Source: Pseudomonas cichorii | GTDB taxonomy: Bacteria > Pseudomonadota > Gammaproteobacteria > Pseudomonadales > Pseudomonadaceae | Length of the DNA: 64,000 nt | Direction: 5' to 3' | NCBI RefSeq assembly: GCF_003700275.1 | Contig: NZ_RBRE01000070.1 | Span: forward strand, 1-64,000 | Shown here: positions 32,043 to 41,442 of the stretch, piece by piece | Position numbering within the stretch: the first letter of the stretch is position 1 | Layout of the letters: the number at the start of each line of letters is the position of its first letter | The notes under the pieces: model-generated | Database searches by the model: none | Told to the model about the DNA's origin: nothing | Seen by the model: only the letters and a program-made list of their open reading frames with translations | Position numbers and translations under genes: made by a program

Positions 32043-33074
32043 TCAGCGCCCCGCCAACCCTTGCAGGCGTACAAGGTCAGCCTGGGCAATCGCGATGCCA
32101 TCGGCCATGGATCTGGCGCGTTGAACATAGCGCCGGTCACCGGGAAGTCGGTCCTGCCCTGCCCCGTACAGTTGCCTGACAAGCTCCTCGCTGCGCAGCG
32201 CGAAATGCTGTCCGCTGCCTCGGTCCGGATCGATGACGATCAGCAATTGCCCTGTCCAGGGCGTCTGCGCACCGGGGTGTTGCGACCAGTCGAACCCGAA
32301 CGAAAAATTCCCTCCGGTCAGCCCCGCCGCCAGCAGTTCCACCATCATCGACAGGGCCGATCCCTTGTGGCCGCCGAACGGCAGGAGTGCGCCGCCATCG
32401 AGAATGGCCTTTGGGTCTTCACTGGGCTGTCCGTAACGATCCACGCCCATACCCGGCGGCAACATACGCCCTTCCCGCGCTGCGATCTGGACATCGCCGT
32501 GGGCAATGGCACTGGTCGCCAGGTCGAACACCAAAGGTTGACCATTGGCCCGCGGGGCCGCAAAGGCAATCGGGTTGGTGCCAAACAGCGGCCGTTGTGC
32601 GCCATGGGGCACGACACAGGTCATGCTGTTGACCATGCTCAGCGCCACAAGGCCTTGCCGGGCAAAGGGCTCGACATCCGGCCATAGCGCTGCGAAATGG
32701 TGAGAGTTGCGAATCGCCAGAATCGCGATCCCCGCACTCCTGGCCTTTTCGACCAGCAGTTCACTGGCAGCATGCAGAGCGGGCTGGGCAAAACCGTTGG
32801 CAGCATCGACCCTGACGAAGGCTGCGGCAACATCCTCGACCACCGGCAGCGCCTGACCATCGACCCAGCCACTGGCCAGCGAAGACAGGTAACCAGGAAT
32901 ACGAAAGATCCCATGACTATGGGAACCGTCCCGTTCGGCACTGGCGCAATTGGCGGACAGAACCCCGGCAACCTGCGGTGAGGTGCCGTGGGCCACGAAT
33001 ATCTGAAACAGCAAGTCAGCCAACTGCGAGTACGAGACTCTTGCAAGCGAGTCATTGTCAGAAGTTTCCGTCAT
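32043..33074 (-). CDS. dpkA: delta1-piperideine-2-carboxylate / pyrroline-2-carboxylate reductase
   Basis: A protein of 343 residues of the malate/L-lactate dehydrogenase-like (Ldh2) family. Distinctive stretches are RDGSHSHGIFRIPGYLSSLA, AILAIRNSHHFAALWPDVEP, MTCVVPHGAQRPLFGTNPIA and LPFGGHKGSALSMMVELLAA. These are what I remember of P. syringae DpkA, an NADPH enzyme that reduces the cyclic imines in D-lysine/L-pipecolate and D-proline metabolism. The catalytic His and Asp lie in SHSHG and the VD/HG region. The short gap to the LexA-controlled gene downstream contains that gene's promoter. Confidence 0.92.
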   Translation of the reverse strand: MTETSDNDSLARVSYSQLADLLFQIFVAHGTSPQVAGVLSANCASAERDGSHSHGIFRIPGYLSSLASGWVDGQALPVVEDVAAAFVRVDAANGFAQPALHAASELLVEKARSAGIAILAIRNSHHFAALWPDVEPFARQGLVALSMVNSMTCVVPHGAQRPLFGTNPIAFAAPRANGQPLVFDLATSAIAHGDVQIAAREGRMLPPGMGVDRYGQPSEDPKAILDGGALLPFGGHKGSALSMMVELLAAGLTGGNFSFGFDWSQHPGAQTPWTGQLLIVIDPDRGSGQHFALRSEELVRQLYGAGQDRLPGDRRYVQRARSMADGIAIAQADLVRLQGLAGR

Positions 33075-33288
33075 CTGAAGCTCCGCGTCATGGATGAAAA
33101 AGCCAGGATCATTGCAGGAAAAAATACTGCCGTGCGCAAGAAAAAAGACTTATGTCAGGGCCGTTACATCAATGAGAGCCGATCACATTCACGATGAAAT
33201 AATCCTCTGCCTGATACTCAATAGCCATACATTGTTCTCTCCAGCGGACATCCAGAGGTAGAATGCGCCAACCTAAGCCGGAGAGCCA

Positions 33289-34314
33289 ATGAGCGCCCCT
33301 ATCCTCAGCGAAGCAGAATATGACGCAATAACCGATGCCGCCGCGCATTGGTGTATGCGTTTGCATGCCGACGACTGTACGGATGCCGAGCGCAAGGTGT
33401 TCGCCCACTGGCTCAATGCCCATCCACAGCATGCAATCGAATACGAAGCGATGCTGGAAATATGGGACATCTCCGAACAGGTCACGCCGGCCAACCCCTC
33501 GCCGGTAGTCGAAGCGCAGCCTCAGGCACCTCGCCCCGCTCCCTATCGCCAGCGCGTGCGGCGCAACTACGCAGTTGCTGCAACCGTGGCTGCACTGGCA
33601 ATACCTCTGGCGGGCCTCGTTGGCTGGAATCAAGGCTGGCTGCCCAATGCCTACGACACGTACGAAACACAGGATGCCACCCGGGTAGTGACCATGGCCG
33701 ATGGCAGTCGCGTCGAGCTGAACCTGGGCACGCAACTGACTTACGCCAACTACAAGGATCGGCGCAGCGTCACCCTGAAAAAGGGTGAAGCGTTCTTTGA
33801 AGTCAGCCATGACAGCACGCACCCGTTCGTGGTCAGCGCTGGCCAGGGCAGCGTCAAGGTGACGGGCACCCGCTTCAATGTCTGGATGTATCAGGAGCAG
33901 GTGCGGGTCATGCTTGTCGAAGGCTCGGTGCAGGTCAGCAGCGACCGCTTGCAACCTGGCAACGGCTATCGGCTGGATCCGGGCATGCAGGCCAGTTACA
34001 AGGCCGGCGATTTCCAGCCAAGAATCAGTGAAACCCAGGCAAGCGATACCAGCCTTGCGTGGCGCAATGGCAAGCTGATCTTCAATGACATGCCGCTGAG
34101 CCAGGCATTGCCGTTGATCAACCGCTACCTGCCTACGCCGATTCTGCTGGCCGACAACGCCACAGGCGCCATTCGCCTGGGTGGCAGTTACAACACCCAT
34201 GACATGTCGAACCTGCTCACATCGCTACCCAAGGTATTGCCGGTTTTCGTGACCCAGAATCAGGAAGGCAACCCCGTCCTCAACAAGCGCCTGTCGACAA
34301 CACCCAAAGGCTGA
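33289..34314 (+). CDS. FecR-family anti-sigma/sigma regulator without a visible partner
   Basis: A protein of 341 residues. The cytoplasmic N-terminal DUF4880 part (AAAHWCMRLHADDCTDAERK, FAHWLNAHPQHAIEYE) is followed by one transmembrane segment (AVAATVAALAIPLAGLVGW, about residues 95-113), the periplasmic FecR domain (DATRVVTMADGSRVELNLGT; FEVSHDSTHPFVV) and a C-terminal STN-like part (FNDMPLSQALPLINRYLP). Normally a FecI-type sigma gene lies just before and a TonB receptor gene just after. Neither is here: the next plus-strand gene is a Fur-like protein. The partner may be distant. Confidence 0.9.
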   Translation: MSAPILSEAEYDAITDAAAHWCMRLHADDCTDAERKVFAHWLNAHPQHAIEYEAMLEIWDISEQVTPANPSPVVEAQPQAPRPAPYRQRVRRNYAVAATVAALAIPLAGLVGWNQGWLPNAYDTYETQDATRVVTMADGSRVELNLGTQLTYANYKDRRSVTLKKGEAFFEVSHDSTHPFVVSAGQGSVKVTGTRFNVWMYQEQVRVMLVEGSVQVSSDRLQPGNGYRLDPGMQASYKAGDFQPRISETQASDTSLAWRNGKLIFNDMPLSQALPLINRYLPTPILLADNATGAIRLGGSYNTHDMSNLLTSLPKVLPVFVTQNQEGNPVLNKRLSTTPKG

Positions 34315-34583
34315 TCGCTCTACCCCCCGCCAAGAATTTCCCACGCAACAAATGCAAATGCGAAGCGTTTTCACACATTTTTGAAAAAAACCCCGGTATG
34401 ATCCGGACTCGTCCAGTACGTGCACGCCACTGTTTTCATCAGCCGTGATTCCGGCGATAGCACGTTTTTATGTTTTTTTTGCGTTCAAGGATGAGTTTTT
34501 TGCGCGCTCGTTCGTCTAGTAAATGAGTTTCGTTCAAACAATTCACTGAGCCGCATCTGGAAAGCCTGAAAAGGAGTTTGCGC

Positions 34584-34976
34584 ATGTTCAATCGTCAAGG
34601 AATTACCACCCGCACGATGCTCCGGCAGACGGCCCTTTCTGCCCAGGCAGAAGCGCCCGCCGCAGAAACCGATCGTCCCGGCAACGAACATATAAGGTTG
34701 TTGCTGAAGAGTTTTGGCCTGCGTACCAGCCTGGTCAGGCTGAAGGTGCTGGATGCCCTGCTGGCAGCCAACGATGAAGGTCAGCCGTTGGGGGTACGCG
34801 GAGTGCACAGCCAGTTGCTGCGCCTCGATGTGCCGCTGTCCTTTCTCAGCGTGCGCGAAGTGTTGAAGCGCCTGTGCGATGAGGGAGTGATCAATCTCAA
34901 CCCGGACAAGACCTACAGCCTGCACCCGCGCGCCTGGGAATGGCTGAGCGAATCCGGCAAGGATTGCGCTCAGTAA
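34584..34976 (+). CDS. Fur-like winged-helix protein
   Basis: A protein of 130 residues. After a disordered N-terminus (MFNRQGITTRTMLRQTALSA) a Fur-type winged helix is suggested by LLKSFGLRTSLVRLKVLDALLAA, LSFLSVREVLKRLCDEGVINL and TYSLHP. The metal-binding C-terminal domain of real Fur proteins is absent: only one Cys is in the helix domain and one near the end. Similar Pseudomonas genes are annotated as Fe2+/Zn2+ uptake regulators. ATG 34584 follows AAAAGGAG by 7 bases. A role in metal control is not shown. Confidence 0.7.
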   Translation: MFNRQGITTRTMLRQTALSAQAEAPAAETDRPGNEHIRLLLKSFGLRTSLVRLKVLDALLAANDEGQPLGVRGVHSQLLRLDVPLSFLSVREVLKRLCDEGVINLNPDKTYSLHPRAWEWLSESGKDCAQ

Positions 34977-35001
34977 TACGGTGCTGCGCAGGCTGTAGAG
35001 A

Positions 35002-35190
35002 TCAGCGCTTGACCTTGCGACGCAGGATGCCGTTCAGAATGACCACCAGTACCGCCACACTGATCGCGATGTACTGAAAGGTCTTCTCGCTGAGCACCCC
35101 ACTGTTCTGCAAATGCGACAGGCCCAGCATGATCGCCAGTACGCACAGGGCAATCAGGAGGGAGTAAATCAAACGCTGCTTGTTGGTCAT
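35002..35190 (-). CDS. small membrane protein with two transmembrane helices
   Basis: A protein of 62 residues. MTNKQRLIYSLLIALCVLAI starts the first helix (about residues 8-24) and QYIAISVAVLVVILNGILRR the second, with a basic end RRKVKR. ATG 35190 is chosen because GGAAAA precedes it and the longer frame adds charged, poorly coded residues. No family is recognised. It ends 25 bases after the Fur-like gene, convergent to it. Confidence 0.7.
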   Translation of the reverse strand: MTNKQRLIYSLLIALCVLAIMLGLSHLQNSGVLSEKTFQYIAISVAVLVVILNGILRRKVKR

Positions 35191-35410
35191 AACGGTTTTC
35201 CTGGATTCTTCATGGACAGCATCGGCTCTGCGCAAATGCGGCGCCTATGGTACGCCGATGTGCCATTTCTGGCACCGCTCCCCGCCTCCTCTCGCGCCTC
35301 TTTGACCGGCGCCATATGTAATTGAACATTGCCGTATAAATCACCCATGGTTTAATGCCGCCCTTCAAAGTCGTTTATCGACTGTTCATGACTTGCCAAG
35401 GAGTTTCACC

Positions 35411-37225
35411 ATGCCCCATGAAGGCAGCCTGCTACAGGCCGCAGTCGTGTTCCTGCTCGCCGCCGTATTGACTGTTCCGCTGGCCAAACGGCTGCAACTG
35501 GGCGCCGTGCTGGGCTATCTGTTCGCGGGGGTCATCATCGGCCCTTCAGTACTCAAGCTGATCGCCAACCCGGAAAGCGTCAGCCATATCTCCGAACTGG
35601 GCGTGGTATTGCTGCTGTTCATCATCGGCCTGGAACTGTCCCCGAAACGTTTATGGGTCATGCGCAAGGCCGTCTTCGGCGTCGGCATGGCTCAGGTCTT
35701 GTTGACCGGCCTGGTCATTGGCTGCGTCGCGCTGCTGGCGTTCGAGCAACCCTTGAACACGGCGGTGGTGTTGGGCCTTGGCCTGGCGCTGTCCTCTACG
35801 GCGTTCGGCCTGCAAAGCCTTGCTGAGCGCAAGGCGCTGAACAGCCCGCACGGACGCCAGGCATTTGCCATTCTGCTGTTTCAGGACATCGCTGCGATCC
35901 CGCTGATCGCCATGGTGCCGCTGCTTGCCGGCGCCACTCACGAACACGACCTCAGTGCCCATGAAAACCTGAGCCATGGCCTGCAGGTGCTGGGCAGCAT
36001 TGCGATTGTGGTCATCGGTGGTCGTTATCTGCTGCGCCCGGTGTTTCGCATCGTGGCCAAGACCCGCATCCAGGAAGTGTCTACCGCCACCGCGCTGCTG
36101 GTCGTGATTGGCACCGCCTGGCTGATGGAGCTGGTGGGCGTGTCCATGGCGCTGGGCGCGTTTCTCGCCGGCCTGCTGCTGGCCGACTCCGAATACCGCC
36201 ATGAGCTGGAAGCACAGATCGAACCGTTCAAAGGGCTGTTGCTGGGCCTGTTCTTCATCAGTGTCGGCATGGGTGCCAATATCAGCCTGTTGTTCAGTGC
36301 GCCCGTACAGGTGCTGGGGCTGACCGTACTGCTGATCGGCCTCAAGTTTCCCCTGCTGTTCTTCATCGGACGCCTGGCGGGCGGGCTGGACAAACAGAAT
36401 GCCCTGAGCCTGGGGCTGGTGCTGGCCGCAGGTGGTGAATTCGCCTTCGTGGTGTTCAAGATCGGCAATCAGCAAGGCCTGTTCGAGCCGGAGCTGTATG
36501 ACATTCTGGTGCTGACCATCACCCTGTCGATGGCCATGACGCCGCTGCTGTTCATGGCCATGGCGCGCTGGATCAAACCCAAGACCAAACCGGTCGAGGT
36601 GCCGGACGAGTATCGCGATATCCATACCGACAGCCCGCGCGTGGTGATTGCCGGGATGGGCCGCATGGGCCAGATCGTGGCGCGTATTCTGCGCGCACAG
36701 AATATCCCTTTCGTGGCGCTGGATACTGCGGTGGAGTCCATCGAGTTCTCACGCAGTTTCGGTAACGTGCCGGTGTTCTATGGCGATCCGTTGAAACCGG
36801 AAATCCTGCGGGCGGCCAAGGTGCATGAAGCAGAGTTCTTTATCATCGCCACCGACGATCCTGAAACCAATATCAAGACCGCCGAGCTGATACGCAAACT
36901 CTACCCGGACATGAAGATCATCGCCCGTGCCCGTAACCGCCAGCATGTTCACCGGCTGATCGACGTGGGTGCCCAGGCGGTACGTGAAACCTTCTACTCC
37001 AGTCTGGAGATGAGCCGCCAGACCCTGCTCGGCCTGGGCTTGAGCCAGGCCCAGGCCGACGCGCGGATCAGCCGTTTCAAGCGTCACGACGAACAGGTGC
37101 TGGCCGCACAGCATCTGGTTTATGACGACGAGGCCAAGGTGTTGCAGACCGCACGCGAAGCCCGGCAGGAACTGGCGCAGTTGTTCGAGGCCGACCGTCA
37201 GGACGAAGAATCGGGCAAGAACTGA
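35411..37225 (+). CDS. KefB/KefC-type monovalent cation:proton antiporter
   Basis: A protein of 604 residues (start ATG 35411, 7 bases after AAGGAG). About 12 membrane segments of the CPA2 family cover the first 380 residues, with GLELSPKRLWVMRKAVFG, FQDIAAIPLIAMVPLL and AAGGEFAFVVFKIG as typical stretches. The second part is a TrkA-N domain with the nucleotide loop VVIAGMGRMGQIVARIL and later VFYGDPLKPEILRAA. Members export K+ in exchange for protons and are gated by glutathione adducts and NADH. No KefF/KefG partner is adjacent. Length matches KefC (620). Confidence 0.93.
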   Translation: MPHEGSLLQAAVVFLLAAVLTVPLAKRLQLGAVLGYLFAGVIIGPSVLKLIANPESVSHISELGVVLLLFIIGLELSPKRLWVMRKAVFGVGMAQVLLTGLVIGCVALLAFEQPLNTAVVLGLGLALSSTAFGLQSLAERKALNSPHGRQAFAILLFQDIAAIPLIAMVPLLAGATHEHDLSAHENLSHGLQVLGSIAIVVIGGRYLLRPVFRIVAKTRIQEVSTATALLVVIGTAWLMELVGVSMALGAFLAGLLLADSEYRHELEAQIEPFKGLLLGLFFISVGMGANISLLFSAPVQVLGLTVLLIGLKFPLLFFIGRLAGGLDKQNALSLGLVLAAGGEFAFVVFKIGNQQGLFEPELYDILVLTITLSMAMTPLLFMAMARWIKPKTKPVEVPDEYRDIHTDSPRVVIAGMGRMGQIVARILRAQNIPFVALDTAVESIEFSRSFGNVPVFYGDPLKPEILRAAKVHEAEFFIIATDDPETNIKTAELIRKLYPDMKIIARARNRQHVHRLIDVGAQAVRETFYSSLEMSRQTLLGLGLSQAQADARISRFKRHDEQVLAAQHLVYDDEAKVLQTAREARQELAQLFEADRQDEESGKN

Positions 37226-37234
37226 GGCACGGCC

Positions 37235-38656
37235 TTACCAGCCACCGCCCAGGGAGGCATACAGCCCGACCAGTGCCTGGGCCTGAGTGGTGGAGCTTTG
37301 CACCCATTGTTCCTGAGTGGCCAGCAAGGTGCGCTGCACACTCAGGACATTGAGGAAGTCCACCGCGCCTTCGACGTACTGGCGTCTGGCGGTGCGCAGA
37401 GCGATACGGTTCTGCTGCACCGCTTCCTCCAGCTTGCGCTGTTGCAATTGGCTGGCGTTGTACAGGCTCATGCTGTCATCGATTTCCTGCCAGGCCCGCA
37501 ATACCGTCTGTTGATAGGCCAGTGCGGCTTCCTGCTCCTGCGCCTGCCGCAAATGCAGCATGCCGCGCAAGCGTCCACCCTCGAAGATCGGCAGGCTGAT
37601 CTGCGGACCTGTTCCGAACTGGCGTGAGCCCCAACTACCGAAGTCCGACAACTGCAATGCCTGCATTCCGACGTTGCCCGAGAGCACGATCCGCGGATAG
37701 AAATCGCCTTCGGCCACACCGATGCTGGCGGTCGCGGCATGCAGGCGTGCTTCGGCGCGGCGGATATCCGGGCGCCGCTCTGCCAGCCCGGATGGCAACC
37801 CTACAGGCACCGTGGCCGGGACAAGCAGATTTGCCGCCGGTTTTTCCAGCTCGGCCTGCAAGCTTCTTGGGGTCTGCGCCAACAGCAGGCTCAAGGCATT
37901 GATCAACTGCGCCTGATGCTGCTCCAGAACCGGCAGGCGCGATTCGACAGTCGCCACTTGCGCTGCTGCTTCCGCCACATCCAGATCCGTCGCGACACCG
38001 CTTGCCAGCCGCACTTGCGACAGCTCCAGGCTGTTGTGCGCCAGTTCCAGGTTCTGCCGGGTCACGGCCAGAGTGTTCTGTACGCCTCGCAGTTGCAGGT
38101 AGTCACGGGCTACTTCAGCCTGCAACGACAACAGCGCAGCACGCCGGTCGTTTTCCGCAACTTCGACACTGGCATCCGCCGCTTCGACTTCGCGCCTGAC
38201 CCGCCCCCACAGGTCGATTTCCCAACTGGCATTGATGCCCGTATCCCATTGACTGAAAGCCGACTTGCCCTGCTTGCCGGAGGGATCGTTCAAACCTTCG
38301 CTGCTATTGCGCTTGCGTTGATAGCCCAGATTGCCCGCGACATTGGGCACCTGCTCGCCCGCCACGACCTGACGCGCCGCCCGGCTTTGTGCCAGGCGCG
38401 AGCCGGCAATCTGCACATCCAGACTGGAAACCGAGGCGCGGTCAATCAGCGATGACAACTGTGAATCCTGAAACACTTCCCACCAGCGGGCATTGATTGG
38501 CGTCGCCCGCACCTGACTCGCCGCCTTTTCGCCCTGCACCGGCAGCCACTGGACTTCGCTGCCCTGCGGGCGCTGGAAATCATTGCCCACCTGACAACCC
38601 GACAAGGTCATGCCGATTGCCAGTGCCAGACCACTCAACGCCAGGGAGCGGCTCAT
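37235..38656 (-). CDS. outer-membrane factor lipoprotein of an RND/EmrAB-type efflux system
   Basis: A protein of 473 residues of the NodT/OprM type. The lipobox LALAIGMTLSG-C is near residue 21. Two repeats of the OEP family follow: SRLAQSRAARQVVAGEQ with SWEIDLWGRVRREVEAAD, and the second with GDFYPRIVLSGNVG plus PQISLPIFEGGRLRG. It forms the trimeric tunnel that lets the inner-membrane pump expel drugs. The start overlaps the end of emrA by ATGA, so it is the third gene of the operon. Confidence 0.93.
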   Translation of the reverse strand: MSRSLALSGLALAIGMTLSGCQVGNDFQRPQGSEVQWLPVQGEKAASQVRATPINARWWEVFQDSQLSSLIDRASVSSLDVQIAGSRLAQSRAARQVVAGEQVPNVAGNLGYQRKRNSSEGLNDPSGKQGKSAFSQWDTGINASWEIDLWGRVRREVEAADASVEVAENDRRAALLSLQAEVARDYLQLRGVQNTLAVTRQNLELAHNSLELSQVRLASGVATDLDVAEAAAQVATVESRLPVLEQHQAQLINALSLLLAQTPRSLQAELEKPAANLLVPATVPVGLPSGLAERRPDIRRAEARLHAATASIGVAEGDFYPRIVLSGNVGMQALQLSDFGSWGSRQFGTGPQISLPIFEGGRLRGMLHLRQAQEQEAALAYQQTVLRAWQEIDDSMSLYNASQLQQRKLEEAVQQNRIALRTARRQYVEGAVDFLNVLSVQRTLLATQEQWVQSSTTQAQALVGLYASLGGGW

Positions 38657-39708
38657 AAGGCACTAACCTGAGGCTCGGACTCTACCGAGCGGGTATCGAT
38701 GCTGGCCTCCACCGACATGCCGACCCGCAGGTGGCCGAGCAGAGGCTGTTGGGGGTCAAGAACGATCTTCACCGGAATTCGCTGCACGACCTTGGTGAAA
38801 TTACCGGTGGCATTGTCCGGACGGATCGCCGCAAAGGTCACCCCGGTCGCCGGAGCAATACTCTGGACATGCGCCTTGAGTACTTCGCCCGGATAGGTGT
38901 CGATACGCACCTCGACCGCCTGGCCAACGGTGACGTGAGTCAGTTGGGTTTCCTGAAAGTTGCCCAACACATAGGCATGTTCCAGCGGCACGATCGAGAG
39001 CAGCTTGCTGCCGGGATTGACGTAGTTGCCGACCCGCAATGCGCGCTCACCCACTGTGCCATCCACTGGCGCGACGATGCGGGTGTAGGACAGTTGCAGG
39101 CGTGCCTGATCACGGGCCGCTTGCGCACGTTGCAGACCGGCCTCGGCACTGTGCTGCAGGGCGGTAAGGATATCGACCTGCTTGCGCTCGGCAACCACGG
39201 ATGCCGTGGCGCTGGCATGCTGCGCGTTGGCGGTATCAATACGATTGCGCGCCTGCTGGGCGTTCTGCACGGTTCCGGCCCCGGCACCTGCCAGATGTTC
39301 GTAGCGGGTTCGCTCCTGCTCGGCAAACTTCACCGCGGCACTGCTAGCCACCAGCGCCGCCCGGGCCTGGGCGATCACCGACGTCTGGCGTTGCAACACG
39401 GCCGTGGCCTGTTCGAGCTGGGCCGCGGCCGTGAGGACACCCGCTTCGGCCGAAGCCAGAGCCGTCTGCAAGTCACGGTCATCGATCTGCGCCAATAACT
39501 GGCCGGCCTTGACCACCTGATTGTCCTCCACCAGCACCTGACTGATGAAGCCTGAAACCTTGGGCGCGACCACCGAATAATCCGCCGCAATGAACGCATC
39601 ATTGGTGGACTGCCGGTCGCTGCTATCCATCAGGCTATAGAGGCCCAGGCCAGCGAGCACAAGCGCCACACCGCACAAAGTCAGGGTCTGTCTTGAGGTC
39701 ATGCTCAT
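38653..39708 (-). CDS. emrA: EmrA/HlyD-type membrane fusion protein
   Basis: A protein of 351 residues. One N-terminal membrane helix (LTLCGVALVLAGLGLYSLM) is followed by the lipoyl half-motifs (AADYSVVAPKVSGFISQVLV; QVVKAGQLLAQIDDRDL), a long helical hairpin rich in Ala, and a beta-barrel part (YTRIVAPVDGTVGERALRVG). It bridges the MFS pump EmrB and the outer-membrane factor. It starts 22 bases after emrB. Note the reversed order B-A-OMF on the strand. Confidence 0.9.
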   Translation of the reverse strand: MSMTSRQTLTLCGVALVLAGLGLYSLMDSSDRQSTNDAFIAADYSVVAPKVSGFISQVLVEDNQVVKAGQLLAQIDDRDLQTALASAEAGVLTAAAQLEQATAVLQRQTSVIAQARAALVASSAAVKFAEQERTRYEHLAGAGAGTVQNAQQARNRIDTANAQHASATASVVAERKQVDILTALQHSAEAGLQRAQAARDQARLQLSYTRIVAPVDGTVGERALRVGNYVNPGSKLLSIVPLEHAYVLGNFQETQLTHVTVGQAVEVRIDTYPGEVLKAHVQSIAPATGVTFAAIRPDNATGNFTKVVQRIPVKIVLDPQQPLLGHLRVGMSVEASIDTRSVESEPQVSAL

Positions 39709-39730
39709 GAAAGTGTTCTCGATATTGAAT

Positions 39731-41260
39731 TCAGTTCAATGCGCGCGGCGGATAGACCCGGCCCGGCATCAAGGGGATCAGCAGGATCAATGCAGCGGCC
39801 AGCCAGCCCATGCACCAATACAGATCGGCACTGGTCAGCACCACGACCTGCTCGTGCAGCCGCTGGCTCAAGGCTGCAACCGAATCGTCGGTCGCCAGCA
39901 GCGGCGAGTTACCCAGATGATCAACCAGCATCGTGGAATGGAAATGCTGGCGCGCAGTGGTCAAGGCTTCCAGCACGCCGGTGGCAAGCACCGCTGCCAG
40001 ACCGCGCACGGTGTTGAACCAGGCCGAAGCGAAAGGTCCGTCGGGCGGCGCGATGCCACCGGTGGCCTGCATCAGCAGCGGCATTACCGCCATGGGCTGG
40101 GCGATGATCTGTAGCAGTTGCAGCGCATAGAAATTGTCGCGAATCCACTCCCAGGTCATGTGCGTGGCCAGCGCGCAATACAGCGCCAGCAAGCCAAGCC
40201 CCAATGCCAGCACCCAGCGGCAATCGATCCAGCGGATATTGCAAAGCCCCGCTACCAGAGGCAGCACGAGCAATTGCGGCAACGCAACGATCAGCATCAG
40301 CGGCGCAGTCTGCAAAGGTCGATAACCATGCACCTGAGCCAGATACGCAGACGGAATGAAAGCTACCGCCGTCAACACCACCAGCAGGCCGCCCAGCGTC
40401 AGCAGCGCGTGAGACAGGTTGCGGCTGCCAAGCATCTGCAGCTTGAAAAACGGAACCGGCGTGAACCATTCATTGATCATGAATGCCACCAGCAGCAAAA
40501 GACCGCCACCGAGCAATCCGCAGATCAGCCGCGACTCGAACCAGTCCAGTCGGTTGCCTTGCAGCATGCCGATCACCAGAGCGGCTATCGCAGGCAAGCC
40601 CAGCAGCAGGCCACGCCAGTTGAACTGCTTGAAGCGCTCCAGGCGCAGCGGGTCCTGCGGAATGCCATGGACGACCGCGACCATCGCCAGCAGACAAGGC
40701 GGGATGACCTGCCAGAACGTCCATTTCCAGTTGAAATATTCGGTCCACAATGCCGCCAGCGGCGTGCCCATGCCCGGAGCGAAAGTAGCCGTCAGGGCAT
40801 AACCGGCCAAGCCATAAAGCTTGATATCCGGCGGCAGGAAGCGCAGCGCCACGGTCATCAGCATTGGCGGCAAACAACCGGCCGCCAGACCTTGCAGAAT
40901 GCGCAGCATCAGCAGGCTCGGGTAGTTCGGTGCCAGCGGGCAGAGCAGCGCCAGCAGCACAAACGCACTGATGGCGCCGAGGGTAAAACGTCGCAGTGAC
41001 AGGGTCACGGCGAACCACGGCGCAAAGGCCATCGCCGCCACTGAAGCCGCCGAATAGCCGGCGATCAACCAGCTAGCTTCATCCGCCCCGATAAACATGG
41101 CCCCGCGAATATCCGCCATGGCGGTGCGGGTGACGCCTTCATTGATGCCGGCGATCAATACTGCCAGCAACACTCCCAACAGCCCGATCACCACCTGCGG
41201 CCCGAACGTAGCCGCTACCGGCCTTGCCGTCTGCGGCGCGATTGAGGAAAGGGAAGACAT
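39731..41260 (-). CDS. emrB: EmrB-type multidrug efflux MFS transporter (DHA2)
   Basis: A protein of 509 residues with about 14 membrane segments, as in the DHA2 family. The early segment TAMADIRGAMFIGADEASWLI and the motif C-like GLAGYALTATFAPGMGTPLAAL fit EmrB. It probably exports amphipathic drugs through EmrA and the outer-membrane factor encoded downstream. No regulator gene is adjacent, so control is unknown. Confidence 0.9.
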   Translation of the reverse strand: MSSLSSIAPQTARPVAATFGPQVVIGLLGVLLAVLIAGINEGVTRTAMADIRGAMFIGADEASWLIAGYSAASVAAMAFAPWFAVTLSLRRFTLGAISAFVLLALLCPLAPNYPSLLMLRILQGLAAGCLPPMLMTVALRFLPPDIKLYGLAGYALTATFAPGMGTPLAALWTEYFNWKWTFWQVIPPCLLAMVAVVHGIPQDPLRLERFKQFNWRGLLLGLPAIAALVIGMLQGNRLDWFESRLICGLLGGGLLLLVAFMINEWFTPVPFFKLQMLGSRNLSHALLTLGGLLVVLTAVAFIPSAYLAQVHGYRPLQTAPLMLIVALPQLLVLPLVAGLCNIRWIDCRWVLALGLGLLALYCALATHMTWEWIRDNFYALQLLQIIAQPMAVMPLLMQATGGIAPPDGPFASAWFNTVRGLAAVLATGVLEALTTARQHFHSTMLVDHLGNSPLLATDDSVAALSQRLHEQVVVLTSADLYWCMGWLAAALILLIPLMPGRVYPPRALN

Positions 41261-41442
41261 AAAAAAGCGATTCCACAGCGATTGAAAACCCCGGCAGTTT
41301 AAAAAGGCCAGTCGCTGAGGAAAATTTACATTTAGGCAGCGTATAAGTGTGCAGGACGCACGAATGCATCCACATCGCTGCGCAGAGTGTAGAGATGCAC
41401 GAAACTCAGGGCCTGCTCCCGGATAAATCCGGTCCTGCAGAG

